From contig NZ_FQWK01000001.1 of the NCBI RefSeq assembly GCF_900129655.1, forward strand, positions 62,001 through 126,000: a stretch of 64,000 nucleotides of DNA, given 5' to 3'. Within the stretch, counting starts at the first letter, position 1. Each line of letters opens with the position of its first letter. A program made the translations under genes and the position numbers. This document shows, one piece after another, positions 15,917-23,952 of this stretch. A model generated the notes under the pieces. It was given only the letters and a program-made list of their open reading frames with translations, was not told the DNA's origin and made no database searches. Origin of the DNA: Bacteroides clarus YIT 12056. GTDB taxonomy: Bacteria; Bacteroidota; Bacteroidia; Bacteroidales; Bacteroidaceae.

Positions 15917-16459
15917 ATGGGAACTCTGTTTATTAAAATATTACGCATTTTTGTTGTCTTGGTTGTGTTGTTTTCGGGCGCTATGGGATATGTGATTTCC
16001 GAGAAAACGTTGGCAGCCTGGTGGATACCCGTTGGCGTAGCATTGGCGGCGGGCATGCTGACGCTTCCTCTCTACCGGAAATGGATATGGCTGACGACTA
16101 TGGAGAACAGAATTGTGAATGTGCTCTGCCATTTGGTATGCGTAGGTTCCGTCTGCTATGTATTGTTCCTTGCCGGCAACTACCTGTCGGCGGATGCCGC
16201 TTCCGAGCATGAGGCAACAGTAACCGTACTCGATAAACGTATGGAGCAGCATGAAAAAAGGCGTAGGGTAGGAAAACACCGCTATGTGTCCGATGGCATG
16301 CGCTATGAATATTATCTGGAAGTTGCCTTTGATAATGGTAAGGTGGAGACATTGCATGTTTCTCGTGCCGTCTACCGGAAAGCACGGAAAGGGAAGCCGA
16401 AAGTGCTGTCTTTAATTCGGGGCGGATTTGGACTTCCGGTCATAAAGAAGGGAATATAG
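15917..16459 (+). CDS. Membrane protein of unknown function
   Basis: The 180-residue protein has three hydrophobic segments in its first 95 residues (about 8-27, 33-50 and 66-90). A soluble, basic domain follows (about 95-180) that looks beta-rich: ATVTVLDKRMEQHEKRR, then YEYYLEVAFDNGKVETLHV. The layout suggests a short membrane anchor with a cytoplasmic or periplasmic sensor-like domain, but I recognise no family. I start it at the ATG at 15917 because a good promoter sits between it and the earlier in-frame ATG. Neighbours give no functional hint. Confidence 0.7.
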   Translation: MGTLFIKILRIFVVLVVLFSGAMGYVISEKTLAAWWIPVGVALAAGMLTLPLYRKWIWLTTMENRIVNVLCHLVCVGSVCYVLFLAGNYLSADAASEHEATVTVLDKRMEQHEKRRRVGKHRYVSDGMRYEYYLEVAFDNGKVETLHVSRAVYRKARKGKPKVLSLIRGGFGLPVIKKGI

Positions 16460-16493
16460 TAACGGACAAAGCTTTGTTAATGGCGGCTGGTTT

Positions 16494-16603
16494 TGTCCCG
16501 TGAGCTGAATAATTTCGTCTTGCGGGACGAAATAAATCCTCCCGCGGGATGAAATAATTTGGCTCGTGAGACGGATTTATTCGTTCCGTAGGACGGATTT
16601 GTT
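16494..16603 (+). repeat. Five degenerate 21-23-bp tandem units
   Basis: Five consecutive units follow the pattern CCG(T/C)GGGA(C/T)GAAATAATTT, with starts near 16494, 16515, 16537, 16561 and 16582. Each contains a small palindrome (for example CCCGCGGG or CGTGAG) followed by an AT-rich tail. Units diverge from each other by about a quarter to a third of positions. They lie between the unknown membrane protein gene and the terminator of tRNA-Lys. There are no unique spacers, so this is not a CRISPR array. Confidence 0.6.
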
Positions 16604-16616
16604 ATTGGTATGTGAT

Positions 16617-16651
16617 AAAAAAAGAGGAAGCCATGTGGTAGCTTCCTCTTT
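16617..16651 (-). terminator. tRNA-Lys terminator
   Basis: An 11-bp perfect stem (16621-16631 with 16641-16651) and a 9-nt loop, followed on the minus strand by a T run. It begins right at the encoded CCA end of the tRNA, so it is the intrinsic terminator of that gene. Confidence 0.85.
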
Positions 16652-16726
16652 GGTGATCCGCTTGGGGCTCGAACCCAAGACCCCAACATTAAAAGTGTTG
16701 TGCTCTACCTGCTGAGCTAGCGAATC
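16651..16726 (-). tRNA. tRNA-Lys (anticodon TTT)
   Basis: On the minus strand the acceptor GATTCGC pairs with GCGGATC, with one G-T wobble. The D arm holds AGCTCAGCAGGTAGAGC and the anticodon loop is ACTTTTAAT with TTT in the centre. The T arm contains GGGTTCGAGCCC. A discriminator A and an encoded CCA end the molecule at 16651. All stems can form, so the gene looks functional. Confidence 0.97.
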
Positions 16727-16751
16727 AATCCTTATTGCTGTTAAGCGGGTG

Positions 16752-16781
16752 CAAAGATAGGTACTTTTATTGAATATGCAA
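16752..16781 (-). promoter_or_regulatory. tRNA-Lys promoter
   Basis: On the minus strand TTG (16781-16779) is followed after 19 nt by TATCTTTG (16759-16752), matching Bacteroides -33/-7 spacing. It lies 26 nt upstream of the tRNA 5' end. Confidence 0.65.
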
Positions 16782-16805
16782 GGCTTGTGACGAAAAAAGT
16801 TTGCA

Positions 16806-17936
16806 TTATTCTTGCTGTTCGCTTTCTTGTGTTTGATTATCAGATGGTTCTGTCTTATGAATATTTTCTCTGTTGATAATGAAACGTTGGTAATAGGAAA
16901 GCATTAACGTCGTAAGCGGGAGCGCGATAATCATTCCCAACATCCCCATTAATGAGCCCCATATAGAAAGTGACAATAGAATGATAGCGGGATTTAGTCC
17001 AGTAATTTTTCCCATGACGCGCGGTACGATGAATCCGTCTTGAATAGCTTGCACTACAATGAATACCGCCATGGCCGAGGCGATGATTATCCAGAAATTC
17101 CCACCCGTGTCGGACGCTTTCAGGATTGCCAGTATGATGGTAGGAACAAAACCTATGATTTGAAGATAAGGCACCATATTCAATGCTCCGATGAACAGCC
17201 CGAGACCTATGGCCAGCGGGAAGTCTATGATGAGGAAGCCTATACTGAATAAAATACCGACGCATAAAGCTACGAATGCTTGCCCGCGGAAGTATCTGTT
17301 CATACCTACTTTTACGTCGTTCAGTATGCCCACTACGAAAGAACGGTATTTCAGGGGCACGAGATGTGTCCAGCCTTCAGCGATACTTTCATAGTCCAAT
17401 AAGATGAAGATGATGTATAGCAGGATGATGAATATAGTGAATACGCTGAATAATAGGTCGATGGAATCCGATAGTAAAGACCATAGACGGGGAACGGCCT
17501 CTTTGAGCGCATCCAGCAGGTTCTCTTTATTGAATAGTTCGGTTATGAATTTGACATCGATATTATCCCGTAAGAATTCGGAAAGAGAGGTTGGCACATT
17601 GCTGTTGTATGTTCCGTGCGAAAAGTATTGAACCAATAAGGCCTGTACTCTGCCGCACTCCTGTATCATGGGGGGAACTAACAGATAGAAAGTTCCGGCA
17701 CCTACAATCAGGAGCGCCAATAATGCGCAGAATATGGATACGATCCTGTTCTTTAACTTTAGCCTGTACTGGAAGAATGTGACCAGCGGATATATCAGAT
17801 AGGCAATAAGCCAGGCGATAAAGAAAGGCAATAGAACGCTGCTTAAACGCTTCAGAAGCATCAATATGCCGATAATGATAACTCCTAAAATGACACCGCG
17901 GATAAAACTGTCGAATGTAATCTTTTTACGTTCCAT
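16806..17936 (-). CDS. AI-2E family (PerM-like) permease
   Basis: The 376-residue protein has seven to eight hydrophobic segments. Two pairs are near the N-terminus (residues 15-45 and 62-85), a long segment is near 150-185, and a cluster lies at 205-340. The family's conserved C-terminal region is present: QDGFIVPRVMGKITGLNPAIILLSLSIWGSL in adjacent short stretches, then GMLGMIIALPLTT. These permeases are linked to export of small molecules or Na+/H+ exchange in different bacteria; the autoinducer-2 name is historical. It lies 19 bp downstream of tdk on the same strand and is probably cotranscribed. Confidence 0.9.
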   Translation of the reverse strand: MERKKITFDSFIRGVILGVIIIGILMLLKRLSSVLLPFFIAWLIAYLIYPLVTFFQYRLKLKNRIVSIFCALLALLIVGAGTFYLLVPPMIQECGRVQALLVQYFSHGTYNSNVPTSLSEFLRDNIDVKFITELFNKENLLDALKEAVPRLWSLLSDSIDLLFSVFTIFIILLYIIFILLDYESIAEGWTHLVPLKYRSFVVGILNDVKVGMNRYFRGQAFVALCVGILFSIGFLIIDFPLAIGLGLFIGALNMVPYLQIIGFVPTIILAILKASDTGGNFWIIIASAMAVFIVVQAIQDGFIVPRVMGKITGLNPAIILLSLSIWGSLMGMLGMIIALPLTTLMLSYYQRFIINRENIHKTEPSDNQTQESEQQE

Positions 17937-17955
17937 AGACTTCTGTGTTAATTTA

Positions 17956-18561
17956 CTAATCGCTTGCTGCTTGCCGGTCTTCCTTTATCGCTTGTAAATA
18001 GCACTCGCGGCACAAAGGCTCGTATTCGGCTGTTTCACCCAGCAGTACTTGCTTGTCGTTTTTCACGGTACGGTGGGAGAATGAGGCGAGTTGGCCGCAT
18101 TTTACACAAATGGCATGTACTTTGGACACCTCGTCCGCAATGGCGCACAGTCCCGGCATGGGCCCGAAAGGGTTGCCGCGGAAGTCCATGTCCAGTCCGG
18201 CTACGATGACACGTATACCGTTGTTGGCAAGCTGGTTGCATACATCGATCAGACCCTCGTCAAAGAATTGCGCTTCATCAATGCCCACTACGTCTATCTC
18301 GGACGTGAATAACAGAATACTTGCCGATGAGTCTATCGGAGTGGAAGATATGGTGTGGCTGTCGTGCGATACGACATCTGCTTCCGAGTAGCGCGTGTCT
18401 ATTGCAGGTTTATATATTTCGACACGTTGTTTGGCGAACTTGGCACGTTTCAAACGGCGTATAAGCTCTTCAGTCTTGCCGGAGAACATAGAGCCGCATA
18501 TCACTTCGATTCTCCCTCTGCGTTTGGTTTCCTGTATGTGGTCTTCCGAGAATAATACCAT
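17956..18561 (-). CDS. tdk: Thymidine kinase (type II)
   Basis: This 201-residue enzyme phosphorylates thymidine for nucleotide salvage. Walker A is [14 protein letters not shown] near residues 23-36, the Walker B-like segment is [10 protein letters not shown] near 92-101, and the lasso region includes [12 protein letters not shown]. Zinc-binding cysteines appear as C-x2-C near 144-147 and C-x2-C near 179-182. The ATG at 18561 follows a -7 box at 18586-18593; an in-frame TTG further upstream overlaps that box and is rejected. Family length is about 190-200. Confidence 0.97.
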   Translation of the reverse strand: MVLFSEDHIQETKRRGRIEVICGSMFSGKTEELIRRLKRAKFAKQRVEIYKPAIDTRYSEADVVSHDSHTISSTPIDSSASILLFTSEIDVVGIDEAQFFDEGLIDVCNQLANNGIRVIVAGLDMDFRGNPFGPMPGLCAIADEVSKVHAICVKCGQLASFSHRTVKNDKQVLLGETAEYEPLCRECYLQAIKEDRQAASD

Positions 18562-18585
18562 GTTTTTAAGTGTTATATTCAGTCG

Positions 18586-18593
18586 CAAAAGTA
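18586..18593 (-). promoter_or_regulatory. tdk promoter -7 box
   Basis: TACTTTTG on the minus strand, 24 nt before the tdk ATG. It fixes the start at 18561. Confidence 0.55.
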
Positions 18594-18635
18594 ATGATTT
18601 TGTTTGCTTCCAGGTATTTTTTCATTATTTATTTC

Positions 18636-18643
18636 TACATTTG
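18636..18643 (+). promoter_or_regulatory. -7 box of the 18671-rsmI unit
   Basis: TACATTTG matches the consensus and ends 27 nt before the ATG at 18671. It is divergent from the tdk promoter. Confidence 0.5.
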
Positions 18644-18670
18644 TACCATTAATACGGACGGGAGAAGGAT

Positions 18671-19219
18671 ATGCAAGCATTATTGAATGATATAGAACTG
18701 GATGTTCAGGAATTGAAATGTTTGATGCAGTCGATATCCGCCGATGCAAATCCTGTGTTGAAGATAGTTGCCAAAAGGAATATCCATCAAATGCAGGAAC
18801 GGCTGGATGCGCTGACCAAATTGCTGGATGCCGCTTTTGTGATAACTCCGGCGGGACAGATCGCTCCTGATACCGTGCAGGACATGACCGAATCGGACGT
18901 TGTTTCCGAACCTGTGGCAGAACCCCCGGTTGAAACGGCTCCCGTTTCGGATATCGCAGCTCCCGCTTCGCCGATTTTGGCCGAACGTATTAAACCGGCT
19001 AAGGACTTACGCCACGCTATCAGCCTGAATGATTCGTTCCGCTTTACCCGCGAACTGTTTAACGGGGATACGGCGCGTATGAATGAAGTGGTACGCCGGT
19101 TGGGTGAGGCTTCTTCTTTGGATGAGGCGATGGCTGTTTTTATATCAACGGTTCGGCCGGACGAGGAGAATGAGGCGACGGCGGATTTTGTGGAACTTCT
19201 CAAGAAGTATTTCAGTTAA
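18671..19219 (+). CDS. Conserved protein of unknown function, upstream of rsmI
   Basis: The 182-residue cytoplasmic protein has three parts. A helical N-terminal part (about 1-55) contains LKCLMQSISADANPVLKIVA. A Pro/Val/Glu-rich linker spans about 68-105. A C-terminal helical domain (about 112-182) contains LRHAISLNDSFRFTRELFNG and a final VELLKKYFS. I do not recognise a named family. It is 12 bp upstream of rsmI and certainly cotranscribed with it, which may hint at a ribosome- or envelope-linked role, but that is speculation. Confidence 0.8.
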   Translation: MQALLNDIELDVQELKCLMQSISADANPVLKIVAKRNIHQMQERLDALTKLLDAAFVITPAGQIAPDTVQDMTESDVVSEPVAEPPVETAPVSDIAAPASPILAERIKPAKDLRHAISLNDSFRFTRELFNGDTARMNEVVRRLGEASSLDEAMAVFISTVRPDEENEATADFVELLKKYFS

Positions 19220-19231
19220 AAAGTAGCGGAT

Positions 19232-19906
19232 ATGGGAAAACTTTATGTGGTGCCTACACCGGTAGGAAATTTGGAAGATATGACTTTCCGTGCGATTCGC
19301 ATTCTGAAAGAAGCGGATTTGGTACTGGCCGAAGATACACGGACTTCCGGAATATTACTGAAGCATTTTGAGATAAAGAATGCGATGCAGTCTCACCATA
19401 AATTTAATGAACATAAAACGGTAGAAAGTGTTGTAAATAGAATAAAGGGCGGTGAAACCGTAGCGCTGATATCGGATGCGGGTACTCCGGGAATCTCCGA
19501 TCCGGGTTTTCTGGTAGTTCGCGAATGTGTCCGCAACGGTATTGAAGTGCAATGCTTGCCGGGGGCTACAGCCTTCGTTCCGGCATTGGTGGCTTCAGGA
19601 TTACCTAACGAGAAGTTCTGCTTTGAGGGCTTTCTCCCTCAGAAAAAAGGTAGGATGACACGGCTGAAAGGGCTGGCGGAAGAACGCCGGACAATGGTCT
19701 TTTATGAATCCCCCCACCGTTTGGTAAAAGCGCTGACGCAGTTTGCGGAATATTTTGGTGCGGAGCGGCAGGCATCCGTCTCTCGTGAAATATCTAAGAT
19801 ACACGAAGAAACGGTACGCGGTACTCTCACCGAATTGATAGAACATTTCACCGCCAACGAACCGCGTGGTGAGATAGTGATTGTAGTAGCAGGAATAGAC
19901 GATTAA
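19232..19906 (+). CDS. rsmI: 16S rRNA (cytidine-1402-2'-O)-methyltransferase
   Basis: This SAM-dependent enzyme methylates the ribose of C1402 in the decoding centre of 16S rRNA. The 224-residue protein opens with KLYVVPTPVGNLEDMTFRA, followed by LAEDTRTSGILLKHF, ALISDAGTPGISDPGF and LPGATAFVPALVASG. These are the tetrapyrrole-methylase-type SAM motifs specific to RsmI. The C-terminal extension of some relatives is absent, as in other Bacteroidales. It follows the unknown gene at 18671 by 12 bp. Confidence 0.96.
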   Translation: MGKLYVVPTPVGNLEDMTFRAIRILKEADLVLAEDTRTSGILLKHFEIKNAMQSHHKFNEHKTVESVVNRIKGGETVALISDAGTPGISDPGFLVVRECVRNGIEVQCLPGATAFVPALVASGLPNEKFCFEGFLPQKKGRMTRLKGLAEERRTMVFYESPHRLVKALTQFAEYFGAERQASVSREISKIHEETVRGTLTELIEHFTANEPRGEIVIVVAGIDD

Positions 19907-19940
19907 ATAACTTCATTAACAAAACGTAAAACAAAAGCGT

Positions 19941-20819
19941 ATGAAAAAGTTAGCTGTTTTAATTGTATGTGCGGCCGTTATGGCTTCATGTGATAGCTTC
20001 TCTGGCGGTAGCAAAGACCAGTTGAAAGCTGAAAACGATTCTCTTTTGATGGAATTGACTCAGCGTAATGCTGAATTGGATGAGATGATGGGTACTTTCA
20101 ATGATATTTCGGAAGGATTTCGCCAAATCAATGCGGCAGAGAGCCGTGTGGACTTGCAGCGTGGTGCGGTTGCAGAGGGTTCTCTGAATGCAAAACAGCA
20201 GATAGCCTCTGATATTGAATTCATTCGCAAGCAGATGGAAGAAAACAAACAGCAGATTGCGAAATTGCAGTCTATGCTGAAAAGTAGCAAAACCAATTCT
20301 TCTCAATTGAAGAAGGCTGTTGAATCTTTGACGCAGGAGTTGAATGCGAAAACTCAGCGTATTGAGGAACTGCAGGCTGAATTGGCTTCCAAGAATATCC
20401 GTATTCAGGAACTGGATGCTGCCGTAACAGATTTGAATGCTGTTAAGAGTGAGCTGACTGCTGAAAATGAGGCAAAAGCTAAGACTGTGGCAGAACAGGA
20501 TAAGGCGCTCAATACCGCTTGGTTTGTATTCGGAACGAAGAAAGAATTGAAAGATCAGAAGATTTTGAGCGGCTCCGGTCTGTTCAAGAAGGGTTCGGTT
20601 TTGAAAGACGGCGATGTCAATAAGGATTATTTTACTCAGGTTGATATTCGTACCACTAAAGAAATCAAATTGTATTCTAAGGATGCTGATATCCTGACTA
20701 CTCATCCTACCGGTTCTTATGCCTTGGAGAAAGATGATAAGGGTCAGTTGACTTTGAAGATTACCAACCCGAAAGAGTTCTGGAGTGTTTCCAAGTATTT
20801 GGTAATTCAAGTGAAATAG
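19941..20819 (+). CDS. Coiled-coil lipoprotein of unknown function
   Basis: The 292-residue protein has a lipoprotein signal (MKKLAVLIVCAAVMASCDS, lipid cysteine C17). A long heptad-rich coiled coil follows from about 28 to 190, with repeated Leu/Glu/Lys/Asn patterns such as ELTQRNAELDEMM and QRIEELQAELASKNIRIQEL. A compact C-terminal beta-rich region (about 195-292) contains LNTAWFVFGTKKELKDQKIL and ends in KYLVIQVK. It is most likely anchored to the inner face of the outer membrane or in the periplasm as a spacer or scaffold. I know no assigned function. It starts 34 bp after rsmI and ends in a clear terminator. Confidence 0.85.
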   Translation: MKKLAVLIVCAAVMASCDSFSGGSKDQLKAENDSLLMELTQRNAELDEMMGTFNDISEGFRQINAAESRVDLQRGAVAEGSLNAKQQIASDIEFIRKQMEENKQQIAKLQSMLKSSKTNSSQLKKAVESLTQELNAKTQRIEELQAELASKNIRIQELDAAVTDLNAVKSELTAENEAKAKTVAEQDKALNTAWFVFGTKKELKDQKILSGSGLFKKGSVLKDGDVNKDYFTQVDIRTTKEIKLYSKDADILTTHPTGSYALEKDDKGQLTLKITNPKEFWSVSKYLVIQVK

Positions 20820-20841
20820 TTACTTGATTGATAATTGATGG

Positions 20842-20890
20842 GGCTGTTTCAAAAGAGCGTTTGTCGGCTTGCTTTTGAAACAGCCTTTTT
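20842..20890 (+). terminator. Intrinsic terminator
   Basis: A perfect 14-bp stem (20842-20855 with 20872-20885) is followed directly by TTTTT. It closes the transcription unit that ends with the coiled-coil lipoprotein. Confidence 0.9.
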
Positions 20891-20902
20891 AGTATTCTCT
20901 TT

Positions 20903-21595
20903 ATGCCTTATAAAAATCTTTTTTTCGATTTGGACGATACGCTTTGGGCGTTCTCTGCCAATGCTCGTGATACATACGAAGAAATGTACCGGAAGTATGA
21001 TTACGACCGTTTCTTTGACTCTTTCGAGCATTATTATTCACTCTATCAGCGTCGTAATCTGGAGTTATGGGCAGAGTATGCCGATGGTAAAGTGACGAAA
21101 GAAGAGCTAAACCGCCAACGCTATCTCTATCCATTGGAGGCTGTGGGAGCAGGTGACTCCGCTTTGGCAGAAGCATACGAAAAAGACGCTCTCGCAACGA
21201 TTCCTACCAAAAGCAAGTTGATGCCTCACGCGCGTGAAGTGTTGGAATATCTTTCGGCGAAATATAATTTGTATATTCTTTCAAACGGATTTAAAGAACT
21301 CCAGTTCCATAAAATGCGTTCGTCGGACATTGATAAATATTTCAGGAAGGTGGTTCTTTCCGATGATATCGGAATCCTGAAACCTTGGCCGGAGATTTTT
21401 CATTTTGCTCTTTCGGCAACCCAGTCCGAACTGAATGATTCGCTGATGATTGGAGATAGTTGGGAAAATGATATTGCAGGAGCTGCCGGCGTGGGAATGC
21501 ATCAGGTGTTTTATAATCTGTCCGGGCGTACGGATTTGCCTTTTACTCCTACCTATCAGATTACGGATTTGAAAGAGTTGTTGGATTTATTGTGA
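20903..21595 (+). CDS. HAD-family nucleotidase (YjjG-like)
   Basis: The 230-residue protein has all HAD motifs: motif I FFDLDDTLW at residues 7-15, motif II LSNGF near 124, a motif III lysine in LKPWPEIFHFAL near 152-163, and motif IV IGDSWENDIAGAAGVGM near 179-195. The helical cap and overall length match the YjjG/5'-nucleotidase subgroup, which dephosphorylates pyrimidine or non-canonical nucleotides. The exact substrate is not determinable. The ATG is just downstream of the preceding terminator. Confidence 0.9.
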   Translation: MPYKNLFFDLDDTLWAFSANARDTYEEMYRKYDYDRFFDSFEHYYSLYQRRNLELWAEYADGKVTKEELNRQRYLYPLEAVGAGDSALAEAYEKDALATIPTKSKLMPHAREVLEYLSAKYNLYILSNGFKELQFHKMRSSDIDKYFRKVVLSDDIGILKPWPEIFHFALSATQSELNDSLMIGDSWENDIAGAAGVGMHQVFYNLSGRTDLPFTPTYQITDLKELLDLL

Positions 21596-21612
21596 CATTG
21601 GGAGATTAGTTG

Positions 21613-21620
21613 TACTTTTG
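21613..21620 (+). promoter_or_regulatory. marC promoter -7 box
   Basis: TACTTTTG, 31 nt before the ATG at 21652. Confidence 0.5.
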
Positions 21621-21651
21621 CTTTCAATGATAACCGTATAAAACTACCATT

Positions 21652-22308
21652 ATGGAAACTCTCATTCCTTTTGCATTGTTGTGTTTCACTTCTTTCTTTA
21701 CATTGACGAATCCTTTAGGTACGATGCCTGTCTTTTTGACGATGACACAGGGAATGACGGAGAAGGAACGCCGTTCTATCGTCAGCCGCGCCACATTGGT
21801 CTCGTTTATAACTTTAATGGTCTTTGTCTTCGCCGGACAATTCCTTTTCAAGTTTTTCGGTATCTCGACGAATGGTTTCCGAATAGCGGGTGGCGTTATC
21901 ATTTTTAAGATTGGATTTGATATGTTGCAGGCACGCTATACGCCGATGAAGTTAAAAGACGAAGAAATTAAGACCTATGCGGATGATATTTCAATTACTC
22001 CCTTAGGTATCCCGATGTTGTGCGGTCCGGGTGCTATTGCCAATGCGATTGTACTGATGCAAGATGCGCATTCTTTTGAGATGAAAGGGGTGCTTATAGG
22101 TACTATTGCCCTTATTTATTTTCTTACATTCTTGATATTGAGAGCTTCCACCCGTTTGGTGAATTTATTGGGTGAGACCGGTAATAATGTGATGATGCGT
22201 CTGATGGGGCTGATTCTGATGGTGATTGCCGTGGAGTGTTTTGTTAGCGGAATGAAGCCGATATTGGTGGATATAATTAAGGAAGGGTATTTGGGGATAG
22301 TTAAATAA
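21652..22308 (+). CDS. MarC-family integral membrane protein
   Basis: The 218-residue protein has six hydrophobic helices. It carries family signatures FFTLTNPLGTMPVFLTMTQGM near residues 14-34 (read in shorter pieces), GGVIIFKIGFDML near 86-98 and ITPLGIPMLCGPGAIANAIV near 117-136. MarC proteins were once linked to antibiotic resistance but their transport role is unsettled; some relatives move amino acids. It appears monocistronic, between its own -7 box and a palindromic terminator region. Confidence 0.92.
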   Translation: METLIPFALLCFTSFFTLTNPLGTMPVFLTMTQGMTEKERRSIVSRATLVSFITLMVFVFAGQFLFKFFGISTNGFRIAGGVIIFKIGFDMLQARYTPMKLKDEEIKTYADDISITPLGIPMLCGPGAIANAIVLMQDAHSFEMKGVLIGTIALIYFLTFLILRASTRLVNLLGETGNNVMMRLMGLILMVIAVECFVSGMKPILVDIIKEGYLGIVK

Positions 22309-22362
22309 GTAGGTTTGGAAGTTGACGTTCTATTATAATGGAGGTGTGTCAAAACTCCCCTT

Positions 22363-22431
22363 GTATCGAAATCACCCCCGCTACGACTATCTGTGGCGAG
22401 GGTGATTTTCTATTTATGAGAGTTTCGATAC
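22363..22431. terminator. Nested inverted repeats between convergent genes
   Basis: An inner stem (22369-22381 with 22396-22408, one mismatch) sits inside an outer pair, GTATCGAAA (22363-22371) and TTTCGATAC (22423-22431). The inner stem is followed by a T-rich stretch on the plus strand. It separates marC from the convergent SusD gene and marks the left edge of the accessory SusC/SusD block. Confidence 0.7.
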
Positions 22432-22449
22432 CCCCTCATCTATTTGGAG

Positions 22450-23928
22450 TTATTTACCTCCGTTTATCCATGTCTTTTCAGAATAGATATAAGAACCGTC
22501 GCCGTAAGCTTCTTTCACATCTGGATTGCCGATGACTGCACTGTTACCATAGGGTAAACGTTCCGGATAGCGATTGATACCGCTTTGGGTATTTCTCGGA
22601 TTAGTCAGTATTACATATTCTTCACCCATTGCTTTCAAACGGCGTAAGTCGTTGTAAGTTTCCACTTGTTCATCCAGTGCTTGCGCCACATACTTCTGTT
22701 CGAAAAGTTTTTGAAGTGTCGGTGTACCCAAAGACATTGCATAGGCTTTTGCTGTTGTTGCGGCAGCAGGCACAGTGGCTTCATCTCCAAACCAAGTCAG
22801 AATTTCCGTAACAGAAGCCTCTACTGCTTTTTGATACGCTGAGGTGGCATCAATGTTTGAACGTAGTTGAACTTCCGCCTGAATGAAATAGAGTTCGGCC
22901 TTACTCATGATATGAACGGGTTGTGAACCAAATAAATACCATGTTGGCTGATATTGCATTACTCTGGCATCATCTACCGTCTTGGCAATAGTTTCATCTC
23001 CCGGAGTATAAGATTCTCCCAAAGCATTCAGGTAATAATCCAAACGAGGATCATTTGTAGCTTTCATCAGATCTGCTACAGTCTTTGAGGGTGCTGTGTA
23101 CTGACGGCTGAAAACATAGGCACTCCATGGATTGTCGCATGTAGAACCATTAAATCCTGTAACCGTAAATCCTTCGAATCCATTGTCTATAGCTTGTTGT
23201 ACCGCTGTCGCTACTTCAGAAAGCACGTTGGGTTCTACTGCCAGTTTATGCAACAGGTAGCGTGCTTTCAGCGCATGAGCAGCTGCGAGCCATTTAGATG
23301 CGACACCTTTGTAGGCAATGTCTTGGTTGCCGGCATTTGTCATACTTTTACCTTTTTCCAAGTTACTGATGGCTTTGTCGAGTGTAGCCAGAACGCCGGT
23401 ATACACATCCTTCTGCGCATCTAATTTGGGTTGCAGATTACCTTGCCCTTGTACAGCTTCGCTGTAAGGGATATCACCGAACATATCGGTCAGAATACCG
23501 AAGTTTACAGCTTCCAATACTTGTGCCATTCCTAGTATATCAGACTGTCCTACATTACCCGGTACTTCATTCTCTATTTTACTCTGCATTTGGCGTATAT
23601 TCTGTAAGTTGCCATAGATGGAGTTCCATACATTATTAAAGGTGGTAGAAGCTGCCCATTCGCTTGAGTTACGCATTTCGGCAAACATTAATTGATTGTT
23701 ACCCATACCTATCTCTTGTTCGTTGAGTGAGGAAAGGTAAAAAGCAAAGTCACCCGATACGGTACTGAAACCTGTGGACATAATGGCATCTGTCAGCTGG
23801 AGTACTGCCGGGACCGCTTCCGGTGAAGGATGTTCATTGTCCTTGTTGATACGGTCAAATGCATCTTCCGTACATGCTGTCAGTCCGAGAAGAACCACCG
23901 TCAAAGTCATGAATATGTATTTTTTCAT
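22450..23928 (-). CDS. SusD/RagB-like lipoprotein, silent cassette A
   Basis: The 492-residue protein has a lipoprotein signal (MKKYIFMTLTVVLLGLTAC). It belongs to the SusD-like group whose N-terminal half is rich in TPR-like helices (SAWAASTTFNNVWNSIYGN-like region near 85-105, then VASKWLAAAHALKARYLLHK). SusD proteins form the lid of a SusC channel and bind nutrient at the cell surface. It starts 25 bp downstream of the truncated SusC A on the same strand and forms a pair with it. It is probably unexpressed while SusC A lacks a promoter. I start at the ATG at 23928 rather than an in-frame TTG two codons earlier. Confidence 0.9.
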   Translation of the reverse strand: MKKYIFMTLTVVLLGLTACTEDAFDRINKDNEHPSPEAVPAVLQLTDAIMSTGFSTVSGDFAFYLSSLNEQEIGMGNNQLMFAEMRNSSEWAASTTFNNVWNSIYGNLQNIRQMQSKIENEVPGNVGQSDILGMAQVLEAVNFGILTDMFGDIPYSEAVQGQGNLQPKLDAQKDVYTGVLATLDKAISNLEKGKSMTNAGNQDIAYKGVASKWLAAAHALKARYLLHKLAVEPNVLSEVATAVQQAIDNGFEGFTVTGFNGSTCDNPWSAYVFSRQYTAPSKTVADLMKATNDPRLDYYLNALGESYTPGDETIAKTVDDARVMQYQPTWYLFGSQPVHIMSKAELYFIQAEVQLRSNIDATSAYQKAVEASVTEILTWFGDEATVPAAATTAKAYAMSLGTPTLQKLFEQKYVAQALDEQVETYNDLRRLKAMGEEYVILTNPRNTQSGINRYPERLPYGNSAVIGNPDVKEAYGDGSYIYSEKTWINGGK

Positions 23929-23952
23929 AATCAAAATCTTTATGTTGTATGT

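Noticed and set aside
16494-16603. Possible CRISPR array
   Set aside because: The units are adjacent and degenerate, with no unique spacers of constant length and no cas genes in the window.
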